Origin: an uncultured Pseudoxanthomonas sp.
GTDB lineage: Bacteria > Pseudomonadota > Gammaproteobacteria > Xanthomonadales > Xanthomonadaceae
Reading direction: 5' to 3'
NCBI GenBank assembly: GCA_946886405.1
Contig: CAMPIO010000039.1
Coordinates: 1-31,057, forward strand
Length of the DNA: 31,057 bases
Part shown: positions 1 through 7,023 of the stretch, piece after piece
Position numbering within the stretch: the stretch's first letter is position 1
Layout: each line of letters opens with the position of its first letter
Notes under the pieces: model-generated
What the model was told of the DNA's origin: nothing
The model's input: the letters and a program-made list of their open reading frames with translations, nothing else
Database searches by the model: none
Translations under genes and position numbers: made by a program

Positions 1-125
1 GCGGCGTGCAGGAACTGCTCGGCCACGCCGACATCGCCACCACCCAGATCTACACGCACCTCGATTTCCAGCACCTGGCCAAGGTGTACGACGCCGCGCA
101 TCCGCGGGCGAAGCGGAAGTCCTGA
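1..125 (+). CDS. xerC: Tyrosine recombinase XerC, C-terminal end (partial)
   Basis: Only the last 40 codons are present; the reading frame begins at base 3 and stops at TGA 123-125. XerC works with XerD at dif to resolve chromosome dimers before division. The tail contains [18 protein letters not shown], which carries the last active-site histidine (LGH) and the nucleophilic tyrosine (QIYTH) of phage-integrase-family recombinases. The ending [15 protein letters not shown] closely matches my recollection of the E. coli XerC C-terminus, which favours XerC over XerD. A location just upstream of hslVU is familiar in xanthomonads. The gene is cut by the window edge, so nothing can be said about its start. 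Confidence 0.93.
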   Translation, partial: GVQELLGHADIATTQIYTHLDFQHLAKVYDAAHPRAKRKS

Positions 126-126
126 T

Positions 127-259
127 TGTTGTAGGAGCGACGTGAGTCGCGACCGCGATCCCGGCGCACCGGGCGATACACCATCCGCAAGACCGCGCTT
201 GATGCGGCCGTCCTGCCTGGGTGGATTCGGCGGTCGCGACTCACGTCGTTCCTACAACA
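127..259. repeat. Inverted pair of GTAG-type REP elements
   Basis: Bases 127-156 and 230-259 are inverted copies of a 30-base unit with one mismatch. Each unit has GTAG at one end followed by a short internal stem, GCGAC-GTGA-GTCGC. Terminal GTAG plus an imperfect hairpin is the hallmark of the REP class known in Stenotrophomonas and Xanthomonas, mobilised by RAYT transposases; no RAYT gene is in this window. The pair lies between xerC and hslV, upstream of the heat-shock promoter, and could separate the two transcripts. Confidence 0.85.
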
Positions 260-274
260 GCGTCGAACGTCATG

Positions 275-302
275 CTTGAACCGGGAGGCGGCGTCCCCAC
301 CT
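275..302 (+). promoter_or_regulatory. Sigma-32 (heat-shock) promoter of hslVU
   Basis: CTTGAA (275-280), a 14-base spacer, then CCCCACCT (295-302). The E. coli sigma-32 consensus is CTTGAAA, 11-16 bases, CCCCATnT, so both boxes and the spacing fit well. Transcription would start near 309, just ahead of the hslV ribosome-binding site at 318-322. E. coli hslVU is a sigma-32 regulon member, which supports the reading. The call is by eye and not scored against a matrix. Confidence 0.65.
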
Positions 303-327
303 CTGTGGGAACACCCCGGAGGCCTCC

Positions 328-879
328 ATGGACCCCAGCCAGAATCCCAACGTCTTCCACGCCACCACCATCCTGTCCGTGCGCCGCAACGGCCATGTCG
401 CCGTCGCCGGCGATGGCCAGGTGACGCTGGGCCACACGGTCATGAAAGGCAATGCGCGCAAGGTGCGCCGGCTCGGCCGCGATGGCCAGGTGCTGGCAGG
501 CTTTGCCGGTGCGGCCGCCGACGCGTTCACCCTGTTCGAGCTGTTCGAAGCGAAGCTGGAAAAGCACGGCCAGCTGACGCGTGCCGCCGTCGAACTGGCG
601 AAGGACTGGCGCACCGAGCGCCGCCTGGGCAAGCTCGAGGCGCTGCTTGCCGTCGCCGACAAGGAGACGTCGCTGATCATCAGCGGCACCGGTGACGTGA
701 TCGAGCCGGAGGACGGCATCATCGCCATCGGTTCCGGCGGTTCCTACGCGTTGTCGGCTGCACGTGCATTGCTCGCGCATACCGAACTCGATGCGAAGTC
801 CATCGCCGTCGAATCGCTGAACATCGCCGGCGACATCTGCATCTACACCAACCGCAACGTGGTGGTCGAAGAGCTCTGA
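328..879 (+). CDS. hslV: HslV, peptidase subunit of the HslUV (ClpQY) protease
   Basis: This 183-residue protein is the N-terminal-threonine peptidase that forms a double hexameric ring and degrades proteins fed by the HslU ATPase in the cytoplasm. The core begins at TTILSVRR, with Thr13 as the expected catalytic residue after processing, followed by GDGQVTLG and [10 protein letters not shown] 12-residue propeptide ([12 protein letters not shown]) precedes it, whereas E. coli HslV has only Met ahead of the threonine. The AUG at 328 has a GGAGG at 318-322 with a 5-base spacer. It is co-directional with hslU 68 bases downstream, with a REP element between them, and lies behind a sigma-32-like promoter. 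Confidence 0.97.
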   Translation: MDPSQNPNVFHATTILSVRRNGHVAVAGDGQVTLGHTVMKGNARKVRRLGRDGQVLAGFAGAAADAFTLFELFEAKLEKHGQLTRAAVELAKDWRTERRLGKLEALLAVADKETSLIISGTGDVIEPEDGIIAIGSGGSYALSAARALLAHTELDAKSIAVESLNIAGDICIYTNRNVVVEEL

Positions 880-898
880 TGCTCCGGCCGTCCATGTG

Positions 899-935
899 CC
901 CCGACCCGTGCGGTCGGGGCTGAAGCCCCTCCTAC
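899..935 (-). repeat. Single GTAG-type REP with nested hairpins inside the hslV-hslU spacer
   Basis: Read on the minus strand, the element begins GTAGGA at 935-930, followed by a GGGGC-TTCA-GCCCC stem. An overlapping 8-base-pair stem is CCCCGACC (899-906) paired with GGTCGGGG (912-919), with a 5-base loop. The two stems share bases 916-919, so they are mutually exclusive foldings. It fills most of the 68-base gap and ends 12 bases before the hslU start. Confidence 0.75.
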
Positions 936-947
936 AGAACCATCGCC

Positions 948-2336
948 ATGACCGAGAACACGTCTTCCACCATGACCCCGCGCGAGATCGTGCAGGAACT
1001 CGACCGCCACATCGTCGGCCAGCAGGCCGCCAAGCGTGCGGTGGCCATCGCGCTGCGCAACCGCTGGCGCCGCATGCAGCTCGACGACGGCCTGCGCAAC
1101 GAGGTGATGCCGAAGAACATCCTGCTGATCGGCCCGACCGGCGTCGGCAAGACCGAGATCGCACGCCGCCTGGCGACGCTGGCCAACGCGCCGTTCGTGA
1201 AGGTCGAGGCCACGCGTTTCACCGAAGTCGGCTACGTGGGCAAGGATGTCGAACAGATCGTCCGCGACCTGGCCGATACCGCCGTCAAGATGTACCGCGA
1301 GCAGGCCAAGGCCCGCATGCGCACGCAGGCCGAAGAGCGCGCCGAGGATCGCATCCTCGATGCCTTGTTGCCGAAGCGCGATGCGGCGGGTGGCAACGGC
1401 TTCGGCTTCGGTGCCGCCACGACCACCGTCGACATCGGCGCCGAGCCGTCGTCGAAGGAATCGGAAACCAGGCAGAAACTGCGCCGCCAGCTGCGCAGTG
1501 GCGACCTGGACGAGCGCGAGATCGAACTTGAGCTCGCCGCCAACGTCGGCGTCGACATCATGACGCCGCCGGGCATGGAGGAAATGGGCCAGCAGCTGCG
1601 GCAGATGTTTTCCAACCTGGGCGGCGCCAAGACGCACAAGCGCACGGTCACCATCAAGGCGGCGCGTCCGCAACTGGTAGAGGAAGAAGCGGCCAAGCTG
1701 GTCAACGAAGACGACATCCGCGCTGCCGCCATCGAGGCCTGCGAGCAGCACGGCATCGTCTTCATCGACGAGATCGACAAGGTCGCCAAGCGCGGCGGCA
1801 CGATGAGCGGTGGCGACGTGAGCCGCGAAGGCGTGCAGCGCGATCTGCTGCCGCTGGTGGAAGGCAGCAACGTGTCGACCAAGTACGGCACGGTGAAGAC
1901 CGACCACATCCTGTTCATTGCCTCCGGCGCGTTCCATCTTGCCAAGCCCAGTGACCTGATCCCGGAGCTGCAGGGTCGCTTCCCGATCCGCGTCGAACTG
2001 TCGGCACTGAGCAAGGAAGATTTCATCCGCATCCTCACCGAGCCCAAGGCGGCGCTCAGCAAGCAGTACGTGGAGCTGATGAAGACCGAGGGCGTGGCGT
2101 TGCGCTTCAGCGACGATGCCATCGACCGCGTCGCAGAGATCGCCGCACTGGTCAACGAGCGACAGGAGAACATCGGTGCGCGCCGCCTGCACACCGTGCT
2201 GGAACGCCTGCTGGACACGCTCAGCTACGAAGCGCCGGACCGTGATGGCCAGAGCGTGACGATCGACCGTGCCTACGTCGACATGCACCTCGGCGAGCTG
2301 GTGCAGGATCCCGATCTCAGCCGTTACATCCTGTAA
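948..2336 (+). CDS. hslU: HslU, ATPase subunit of the HslUV protease
   Basis: A 462-residue AAA+ unfoldase that forms hexameric caps on HslV and translocates substrates into it. The N-terminus [16 protein letters not shown] is typical of HslU. Walker A GPTGVGKT is at residues 62-69, Walker B lies in GIVFIDEID, and the conserved C-terminal peptide ending DLSRYIL docks into HslV and activates it. A variable intermediate domain lies roughly between residues 110 and 240. Length is slightly above the 443 residues of E. coli HslU, partly from a longer N-terminus and I-domain. The internal ATG at 972 (MTPREIV) is a possible alternative start. Confidence 0.98.
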   Translation: MTENTSSTMTPREIVQELDRHIVGQQAAKRAVAIALRNRWRRMQLDDGLRNEVMPKNILLIGPTGVGKTEIARRLATLANAPFVKVEATRFTEVGYVGKDVEQIVRDLADTAVKMYREQAKARMRTQAEERAEDRILDALLPKRDAAGGNGFGFGAATTTVDIGAEPSSKESETRQKLRRQLRSGDLDEREIELELAANVGVDIMTPPGMEEMGQQLRQMFSNLGGAKTHKRTVTIKAARPQLVEEEAAKLVNEDDIRAAAIEACEQHGIVFIDEIDKVAKRGGTMSGGDVSREGVQRDLLPLVEGSNVSTKYGTVKTDHILFIASGAFHLAKPSDLIPELQGRFPIRVELSALSKEDFIRILTEPKAALSKQYVELMKTEGVALRFSDDAIDRVAEIAALVNERQENIGARRLHTVLERLLDTLSYEAPDRDGQSVTIDRAYVDMHLGELVQDPDLSRYIL

Positions 2337-2340
2337 TCAC

Positions 2341-2408
2341 GTAGCGTGCGCCATGCGCACGACTGCGCGTTGGCGGCTTCACGCCGCCGTGCGCACGGCG
2401 CACGTTAC
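2341..2408. repeat. Inverted pair of GTAG-like REP units with a central hairpin after hslU
   Basis: GTAGCGTGCGCCATGCGCAC (2341-2360) and its near inverted copy at 2389-2408 flank a separate hairpin GGCGGC-TTCAC-GCCGCC (2372-2388). Each unit contains its own GTGCGC/GCGCAC stem. The element begins four bases after the hslU stop and could act as a transcript end or mRNA stabiliser between hslU and yjdM. No T-run follows, so it is not a classical intrinsic terminator. Confidence 0.75.
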
Positions 2409-2448
2409 GCATGCGACAATCGCGGCTGCATCCATTTTCCTGTCCTCC

Positions 2449-2787
2449 ATGTCGACGCTGCCTCCCTGCCCGCAATGCGGATCCGAGTACACCTACGAAG
2501 ACGGCGTGCAGCTGGCGTGTCCGGAGTGCGGGCATGAGTGGTCGGCGGATGCGCCGACCACTGGCGACGATGAGCGCGTCATCAAGGATGCCAACGGCAA
2601 TCTTCTACAGGATGGCGATACCGTCACCGTCATCAAGGACCTGAAGGTCAAGGGTTCGTCGCTGGTGGTGAAGGTCGGCACCAAGGTCAAGAACATCCGC
2701 CTGGTCGACGGTGACCACGACATCGACTGCAAGATCGACGGGATCGGCGCGATGAAGCTCAAGTCGGAGTTCGTGCGCAAGGCGTGA
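2449..2787 (+). CDS. yjdM: YjdM/PhnA-family zinc-ribbon protein
   Basis: A 112-residue cytoplasmic protein almost the same length as E. coli YjdM (formerly PhnA). Residues Cys7, Cys10, Cys24 and Cys27 form an N-terminal zinc ribbon (CPQC and CPEC). The C-terminal part carries the family signatures [24 protein letters not shown] and [18 protein letters not shown]. The frame is open upstream, but the ATG at 2449 gives the family N-terminus [19 protein letters not shown]. No strong Shine-Dalgarno is visible. The older link to phosphonate use is historical; the biochemical role remains unclear. It converges on the deaminase gene. Confidence 0.93.
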   Translation: MSTLPPCPQCGSEYTYEDGVQLACPECGHEWSADAPTTGDDERVIKDANGNLLQDGDTVTVIKDLKVKGSSLVVKVGTKVKNIRLVDGDHDIDCKIDGIGAMKLKSEFVRKA

Positions 2788-2796
2788 TCCTTGCGC
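2775..2796. terminator. Hairpin between convergent yjdM and deaminase genes
   Basis: GCGCAAGG (2775-2782) pairs perfectly with CCTTGCGC (2789-2796) across a 6-base loop that contains the yjdM stop codon. The gap between the two convergent genes is only 16 bases, so one hairpin could end both transcripts. There is no T-run on either side, which lowers confidence. Confidence 0.4.
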
Positions 2797-2803
2797 GCCG
2801 GCC

Positions 2804-3259
2804 TCACTCCTCGCCGATATCCTCGTTCCACACCTCGGGGTTGGCGCGGATGTAATCGCCGAGCATCGTGATGCATTCCTCGCTCTGCAGGTCGATGACG
2901 TTGACGCCGGACTCGCGCAGCCAGTCGATGCCGCCCTGGAACGTCACCGATTCGCCCACCACCACCGTGCCGATGTTGAACTGGCGCACCAGGCCGCTGC
3001 AGTACCAGCAGGGGGCCAGCGTGGTGACCATGATGGTGTCGCGGTAGCGGCGCTGGCGGCCGGCCTTGCGGAACGCATCGGTCTCGCCGTGTACCGAGGG
3101 GTCGCCTTCCTGCACGCGGCGGTTATGACCACAGCCCAGCAGGCGCCCGTCCTGGTGGTACAGCGCTGCGCCGATCGGGATGCCGCCCTCCGCCAGGCCT
3201 TGCCGTGCTTCGGTGATGGCGGTTTCGAGGAGGGCGCGATAGTCGGGGGGTGTGCTCAT
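2804..3259 (-). CDS. Zinc-dependent deaminase, yeast cytosine deaminase (FCY1)-like
   Basis: A 151-residue member of the cytidine/deoxycytidylate deaminase fold. Zinc-site residues are His57 and Glu59 in VHGE, and Cys84 and Cys87 in PCWYC, spaced as in yeast cytosine deaminase (His62, Glu64, Cys91, Cys94). Further matches to the yeast enzyme as I remember it are GGIPIGAAL, GCGHNRR, TTLAPC, VVGESVTFQGG and the end of the protein, NPEVWNEDIGEE against RPQDWFEDIGE. This makes it more like yeast Fcy1 than the amidohydrolase-type CodA of enterobacteria. The likely reaction is deamination of cytosine or a related base, but the true substrate cannot be read from sequence. It is divergent from the first metzincin gene. 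Confidence 0.87.
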   Translation of the reverse strand: MSTPPDYRALLETAITEARQGLAEGGIPIGAALYHQDGRLLGCGHNRRVQEGDPSVHGETDAFRKAGRQRRYRDTIMVTTLAPCWYCSGLVRQFNIGTVVVGESVTFQGGIDWLRESGVNVIDLQSEECITMLGDYIRANPEVWNEDIGEE

Positions 3260-3289
3260 GGCGGCGTGCGTCAGGCGGTGGGGCGCGCA

Positions 3290-3315
3290 GCATCACATGG
3301 CGGAGAATGTGATGC
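3290..3315. promoter_or_regulatory. Perfect inverted repeat in the divergent deaminase/metzincin intergenic region
   Basis: GCATCACAT (3290-3298) and ATGTGATGC (3307-3315) are perfect 9-base arms around an 8-base centre, 31 bases upstream of the deaminase start and 84 upstream of the metzincin GTG. The size and position suit an operator for a dimeric regulator. It is not a CRP/Clp site, because the half-sites run in the opposite order (TCACA first). No candidate regulator gene is adjacent. Confidence 0.4.
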
Positions 3316-3398
3316 CACTCACGGCGTGCCCGCGCCAGACTGGTTAGAACACCCGATGTGCCGCGTGACGCGCACGGTGACCAGGGGAGTCGGGGAGC

Positions 3399-5015
3399 GT
3401 GAAAAGGGGATCCAGGGACGTAGCGCGCCGTGCCTGCGGGTTGGTGGCAGGACTTGTACTGGGGTTGTCGCAGGCGGCGGGTGTGCAGGCGCAGACGATC
3501 GAGCAGGGGCTGTTGCAGTTGGAGTGGGGCGACCCGCCGCGCGCCGCGACCGGGCAACCCCGGCTTGCACCACGGTTCAACGCCTCCCTGTTGAAGGACG
3601 ATGGCAGCCGCATCACGCTCGATCCCACGCAGGCGAAGCTGGCCGCAGGCGATCTCTATGTACTGGCCAATCGTCGCGTGGCCGTGGCGTTCGCCCCGCA
3701 GGATCGCGTGATGTCGTCTGCGCCCGCGATCCAGGCCATCGTTCCTGCAGACCGTGTCACCCAGTCGGCCCCCGTGCATGGCGCCAGCGCGCGGGTGATG
3801 GCAGCGGCCCCCATCAGCGGGACCACACGCTGGGTGACGCTGATGTGCAAGTTCAGCGACGCCGCAGACGAGCAGAAGGACCTGGCGTTCTTCCAGTCGC
3901 AGTACGGCGAAGGCGTCGGCCAGCTTGGCCACTACTGGCGCGAGGTGTCCTACAACAAGATCAATCTGGCCGGCAGTACCGCGCATGGCTGGTACACGCT
4001 GCCGAGCCCGCGCTCGACGTACGTCACCACGGTGGACGGCAAGGAGAAGGCGGATCTCAACAAGCTGTTCGCGGATTGCGCGTCCGCTGCGCCGGGGACC
4101 GTCGATCTGAACGCACCGGTCGGCATCAACATGATGTTCAACGGCGACCTGGATGGCTACGCCTGGGGCGGACAGAGCTGCGCCACCGTGCGCGGCGTGC
4201 GCCTGTGCAAGCGGGTGACGTGGAATCCGCCGTGGTCGTTCCGCAACCTCGCGCCGCTCGCGCACGAGATGGGACACGGCTACGGCCTGCCGCATTCGGA
4301 CAACTCCGACGGTGACGACGACACCTACGACAATCCGTGGGATGTGATGAGCGACGGCTGGTCCAACGCCGTGGCTGACGCCACGTATGGCAGCCGCCCC
4401 AAGCACATCAATATCTTCCAGCGGCATCGGTTGAGCTGGGTGGATGCGCCCCGCCAGCGCGTCATCGTGCCGGGCGACCTGACCTCGCGCGACATCACGC
4501 TCGACTATGCGCATCTGGCGGGCGCTGCCAACGTGCAGATGCTGGTGCTCTCGCTGTCCCTGCAACCTGATCCCTATGCGACCGTGGTGTACACGCTGGA
4601 GGCGCGCAAGCGCGAGGGCACGTACGAAGGCAACCTTGCCGGAAACGCGGTGATCATCCACAAGGTCGAACGGTCCGGAACCGCGTACAGCATTGATGCC
4701 AACGCCCCGCCCGCCAATCGCTCGAACAACGAGGGGTCGATGTTCAAGGTGGGCGAACGCTGGGTTACCCCGGACGCTTCGTACGCCGTCACGATCAAGG
4801 CGCAGACCGCCACCGGCTTCGTGGTGACTGTCGGCCCCGGTCGGGTGACGGGAGGCCCGTTGCCTGCCCTAGTGAAACCTGCCGCAGTATCCGCGTCGTC
4901 TTCCTCCACGACGACGACCACGACGCGCGATGCCGCCGGGCGTGACGCGGCGCCATCGCGATGCGGTGCGCGCCGAGGTGGAAACGCGCCGGCCTGCACC
5001 GTCCGCGAGCGCTGA
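3399..5015 (+). CDS. Secreted metzincin-type metalloprotease (M6/M11-like), copy 1
   Basis: A 538-residue protein with a Sec signal (KRGSRD, then a hydrophobic stretch ending GVQA, probable cleavage near residue 31). The zinc motif HEMGHGYGLPH places ligands at His289, His293 and His299 and the catalytic base at Glu290. A Met-turn, WDVMS, follows at residues 314-318, as expected in metzincins. Upstream, GHYWREVSYNKINLAGS and HGWYTLP resemble the M6-like (immune inhibitor A) and gametolysin groups. A Ser/Thr-rich linker encoded by an ACG-rich tract leads to a basic tail with two cysteines ending CTVRER. The GTG at 3399 has AGGGGAG at 3383-3389. It is a tandem paralog of the next gene. Substrate unknown; MEROPS family uncertain. 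Confidence 0.87.
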   Translation: MKRGSRDVARRACGLVAGLVLGLSQAAGVQAQTIEQGLLQLEWGDPPRAATGQPRLAPRFNASLLKDDGSRITLDPTQAKLAAGDLYVLANRRVAVAFAPQDRVMSSAPAIQAIVPADRVTQSAPVHGASARVMAAAPISGTTRWVTLMCKFSDAADEQKDLAFFQSQYGEGVGQLGHYWREVSYNKINLAGSTAHGWYTLPSPRSTYVTTVDGKEKADLNKLFADCASAAPGTVDLNAPVGINMMFNGDLDGYAWGGQSCATVRGVRLCKRVTWNPPWSFRNLAPLAHEMGHGYGLPHSDNSDGDDDTYDNPWDVMSDGWSNAVADATYGSRPKHINIFQRHRLSWVDAPRQRVIVPGDLTSRDITLDYAHLAGAANVQMLVLSLSLQPDPYATVVYTLEARKREGTYEGNLAGNAVIIHKVERSGTAYSIDANAPPANRSNNEGSMFKVGERWVTPDASYAVTIKAQTATGFVVTVGPGRVTGGPLPALVKPAAVSASSSSTTTTTTRDAAGRDAAPSRCGARRGGNAPACTVRER

Positions 5016-5017
5016 AT

Positions 5018-5128
5018 CGTAGGGGTTTTCCCTACGTGATGCGGGTATCCCTGACGCTGCGCCACGCAGCGTCGATGGACGAAAATCGAAGGTGGTTCGC
5101 GTCCGAAGGAAGAACTGCATCGCAGTTC
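5018..5128. repeat. Three perfect short hairpins in the spacer between the metzincin paralogs
   Basis: Within 111 bases there are three perfect inverted repeats: CGTAGGG-GTTTT-CCCTACG (5018-5036), GACGCTGCG-CCA-CGCAGCGTC (5053-5073) and GAACTGC-ATC-GCAGTTC (5112-5128). The first begins two bases after the stop of copy 1. None is followed by a T-run. They may be terminators of the Rho-assisted kind, regulator sites for copy 2, or remnants of a duplicated element. The rest of the 222-base spacer shows no gene. Confidence 0.55.
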
Positions 5129-5237
5129 GGAACATCCGCGCGGAAAACGTGTCCTGTCGCGTCTCCGCGCCCTCAAGACCTCGTGCTTCCCGCCGACACC
5201 CCGACCATGGCGGCGTCATCTCGACCTGCCTTCATGA

Positions 5238-6923
5238 ATGGGGTCGCACGTGGTCAAACACGGATCGGGCGACATCCGGCGGACGCGCCTCCGCGCGCTG
5301 TTCGCCGTCGGAATGTCGATCATGGGCGTCATCCTTCCGCTGCATGCGGAGACGGTGGTGCAGGGCACGCTGCAGCTGCAGTGGGCAGATCCTCCGCGCG
5401 CGTTGCCCGGGCGCGCACAGGCCGCGCCGCAACTCGATGCCTGGCTGGACATGGGCCCGGGCCAGCGCGTGTCGCTGGACGTGGCGCAGGCCAAGCGTGC
5501 GGCGGGAGATCTCTACGCGCTGGCCAATCGCCGCGTGGCGGTCTCGTACGCCCCGCGCGCCGATGTTGCGACGGGTGCCAAGGCCATGTCGTCGTCGGCC
5601 GTCGTGCCGTCGATCAGCGCCATCGTGCCCACCGATGCACTGACCCGGCGTGCCGTGGTGGCGGGCGCCGACGGGCGCGTCATGGCGTCCGCGCCGGTCC
5701 TCGGCGCCACGCGCTGGATCACCCTGATGTGCAAGTTCGCCGACATCGACGCCGAGCAGAAACCGCGCAGCTATTTCCAGGAACAGTACGGCAACGCGCC
5801 GGGCCAGTTGGGCCACTACTGGTCCGAAGTGTCGTACGGCCAGGTCAGTCTCGCCGGCAGCTCCGCGCATGGCTGGTACACGCTGCCGAAGCCGCGCTCC
5901 GCCTACCTGGCCGATGTCAACGGCAAGCAGAAGGCGCAGCTGTCCGAACTGTTCGCCGATTGCGCGGCGGCGGCCGATGCCGACGTGGGCTTCGCGGGCA
6001 TCCAGGGCGTCAACCTGATGTTCAACGGCGAACTGGACGGCAACGCATGGGGCGGCGGCGCTTGTACCACGATGGATGGCGTCTACACGTGCACACGCGT
6101 GACGTGGAGTCCGCCGTGGTCGTTCGCCAATCTCGCGCCGCTGGCGCACGAGATGGGGCATGGCTACGGCCTGCCGCACTCCAACAACTCCGACGGCGAC
6201 AGCGACACCTACGACAATCCCTGGGACGTGATGAGCGACGCGTGGCGCAATGCCACCAGCGACCCAACCTACGGTCTGCTGCCCAAGCATCCGAACATGT
6301 ACCAGCGCGAGCGCCTTGGCTGGCTGGCTGCCTCGCGCAAGCGTGTCGTCGCTGCGGACAACCGCGACACGCTGGAATTCGTGCTGGATGCGGGCAGTGT
6401 GCTGAAGACTCCCCATACGCAGTTGGTCGTGCTTGCGCTGCCCGCGCAGCCCGACCCCTACAAGACCGTCATCTACACGCTGGAGGCGCGGCGTCGCGCC
6501 GGCGCGTACGAGGCCAAGCTGGCGGGCGATGCCGTCATCATCCACAAGCTCGAAGACTACGGCATCGCCTACAGCGTCGATCGCGACACGCCGGCGGCCA
6601 ACTATTCCAGCAACGAAGGATCGATGCTGAAGGTCGGCGGGCGCTGGAACACCCCCGATGAACTGCACTGGATCGAAGTGGTGTCCGCCACCGCCGACGG
6701 CTTCGTCGTGCGGGTCGGCCCGAAACCGCGGTCGATGAGCTCGCCGGCGCCGGTGCTGGTGCGTCCCGCCACGGTGGCGGCTTCGTCGCCGCCGGCGTCG
6801 CGTCCGGCACCGTCCGCCCAGACCCCGGCCACGCGCACGGCGACCCCGCCGCGCCGCCGCGCCTGCGACGCGCTGCCGTCGTTGCTGCGCGTGGCGCCGC
6901 TGTGCACCTGGATGGAACGTTGA
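5238..6923 (+). CDS. Secreted metzincin-type metalloprotease (M6/M11-like), copy 2
   Basis: A 561-residue paralog of the preceding gene. Signal sequence: basic RRTRLR followed by a hydrophobic segment ending PLHA (cleavage near residue 37). Zinc ligands His304, His308 and His314 with Glu305 lie in HEMGHGYGLPH; the Met-turn WDVMS is at residues 329-333. The stretch APLAHEMGHGYGLPHS is identical in both copies, and the two align through most of their length (VTLMCKF/ITLMCKF, HGWYTLP, FNG-LDG-AWGG). They diverge in the linker, here Pro/Ala/Ser/Thr-rich, and in the tail, which again holds two cysteines and ends CTWMER. Neither the ATG at 5238 nor the GTG at 5250 has a clear ribosome site, so the start is uncertain. 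Confidence 0.86.
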   Translation: MGSHVVKHGSGDIRRTRLRALFAVGMSIMGVILPLHAETVVQGTLQLQWADPPRALPGRAQAAPQLDAWLDMGPGQRVSLDVAQAKRAAGDLYALANRRVAVSYAPRADVATGAKAMSSSAVVPSISAIVPTDALTRRAVVAGADGRVMASAPVLGATRWITLMCKFADIDAEQKPRSYFQEQYGNAPGQLGHYWSEVSYGQVSLAGSSAHGWYTLPKPRSAYLADVNGKQKAQLSELFADCAAAADADVGFAGIQGVNLMFNGELDGNAWGGGACTTMDGVYTCTRVTWSPPWSFANLAPLAHEMGHGYGLPHSNNSDGDSDTYDNPWDVMSDAWRNATSDPTYGLLPKHPNMYQRERLGWLAASRKRVVAADNRDTLEFVLDAGSVLKTPHTQLVVLALPAQPDPYKTVIYTLEARRRAGAYEAKLAGDAVIIHKLEDYGIAYSVDRDTPAANYSSNEGSMLKVGGRWNTPDELHWIEVVSATADGFVVRVGPKPRSMSSPAPVLVRPATVAASSPPASRPAPSAQTPATRTATPPRRRACDALPSLLRVAPLCTWMER

Positions 6924-6964
6924 GCTTCGTGCGATAGCGCATCCGGGCCGGGCGGTCGCCACAC

Positions 6965-6984
6965 GCGACGCTTCCGCGCGTCGC
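6965..6984. other. Hairpin after the second metzincin gene
   Basis: GCGACGC (6965-6971) pairs perfectly with GCGTCGC (6978-6984) with a 6-base loop. It lies 41 bases past the metzincin stop and just before the ubiE promoter region. No T-run follows, so it may be a weak terminator or chance in GC-rich DNA. Confidence 0.35.
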
Positions 6985-7011
6985 TCACGGGCGGCCGACG
7001 GCGGGTAGTGC

Positions 7012-7017
7012 GATAAT
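7012..7017 (+). promoter_or_regulatory. Possible -10 box for a leaderless ubiE transcript
   Basis: GATAAT (7012-7017) ends six bases before the ubiE ATG at 7024. If it is the -10 box, the mRNA would begin at or next to the A of the start codon, which fits the lack of a Shine-Dalgarno. No convincing -35 box is present at the expected distance. The same arrangement, with almost the same bases, precedes the DUF493 gene at 27073. Confidence 0.4.
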
Positions 7018-7023
7018 CCGGCC

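Noticed and set aside
127..259. Could the paired repeats be a CRISPR array or IS terminal repeats?
   Set aside because: The units are inverted rather than direct and regularly spaced, and no transposase or cas gene lies between or near them.
2449..2787. Phosphonoacetate hydrolase PhnA
   Set aside because: The protein is the small zinc-ribbon YjdM family. The name PhnA was shared historically with an unrelated hydrolase.
3290..3315. CRP/Clp-type binding site
   Set aside because: The half-sites are in the order TCACA...TGTGA with an 8-base or longer centre, the reverse of the TGTGA-N6-TCACA consensus.
4905..4935. ACG-rich tract in the first metzincin as a phase-variation switch
   Set aside because: The tract has a trinucleotide period and is interrupted, so slippage would change linker length and not the frame.
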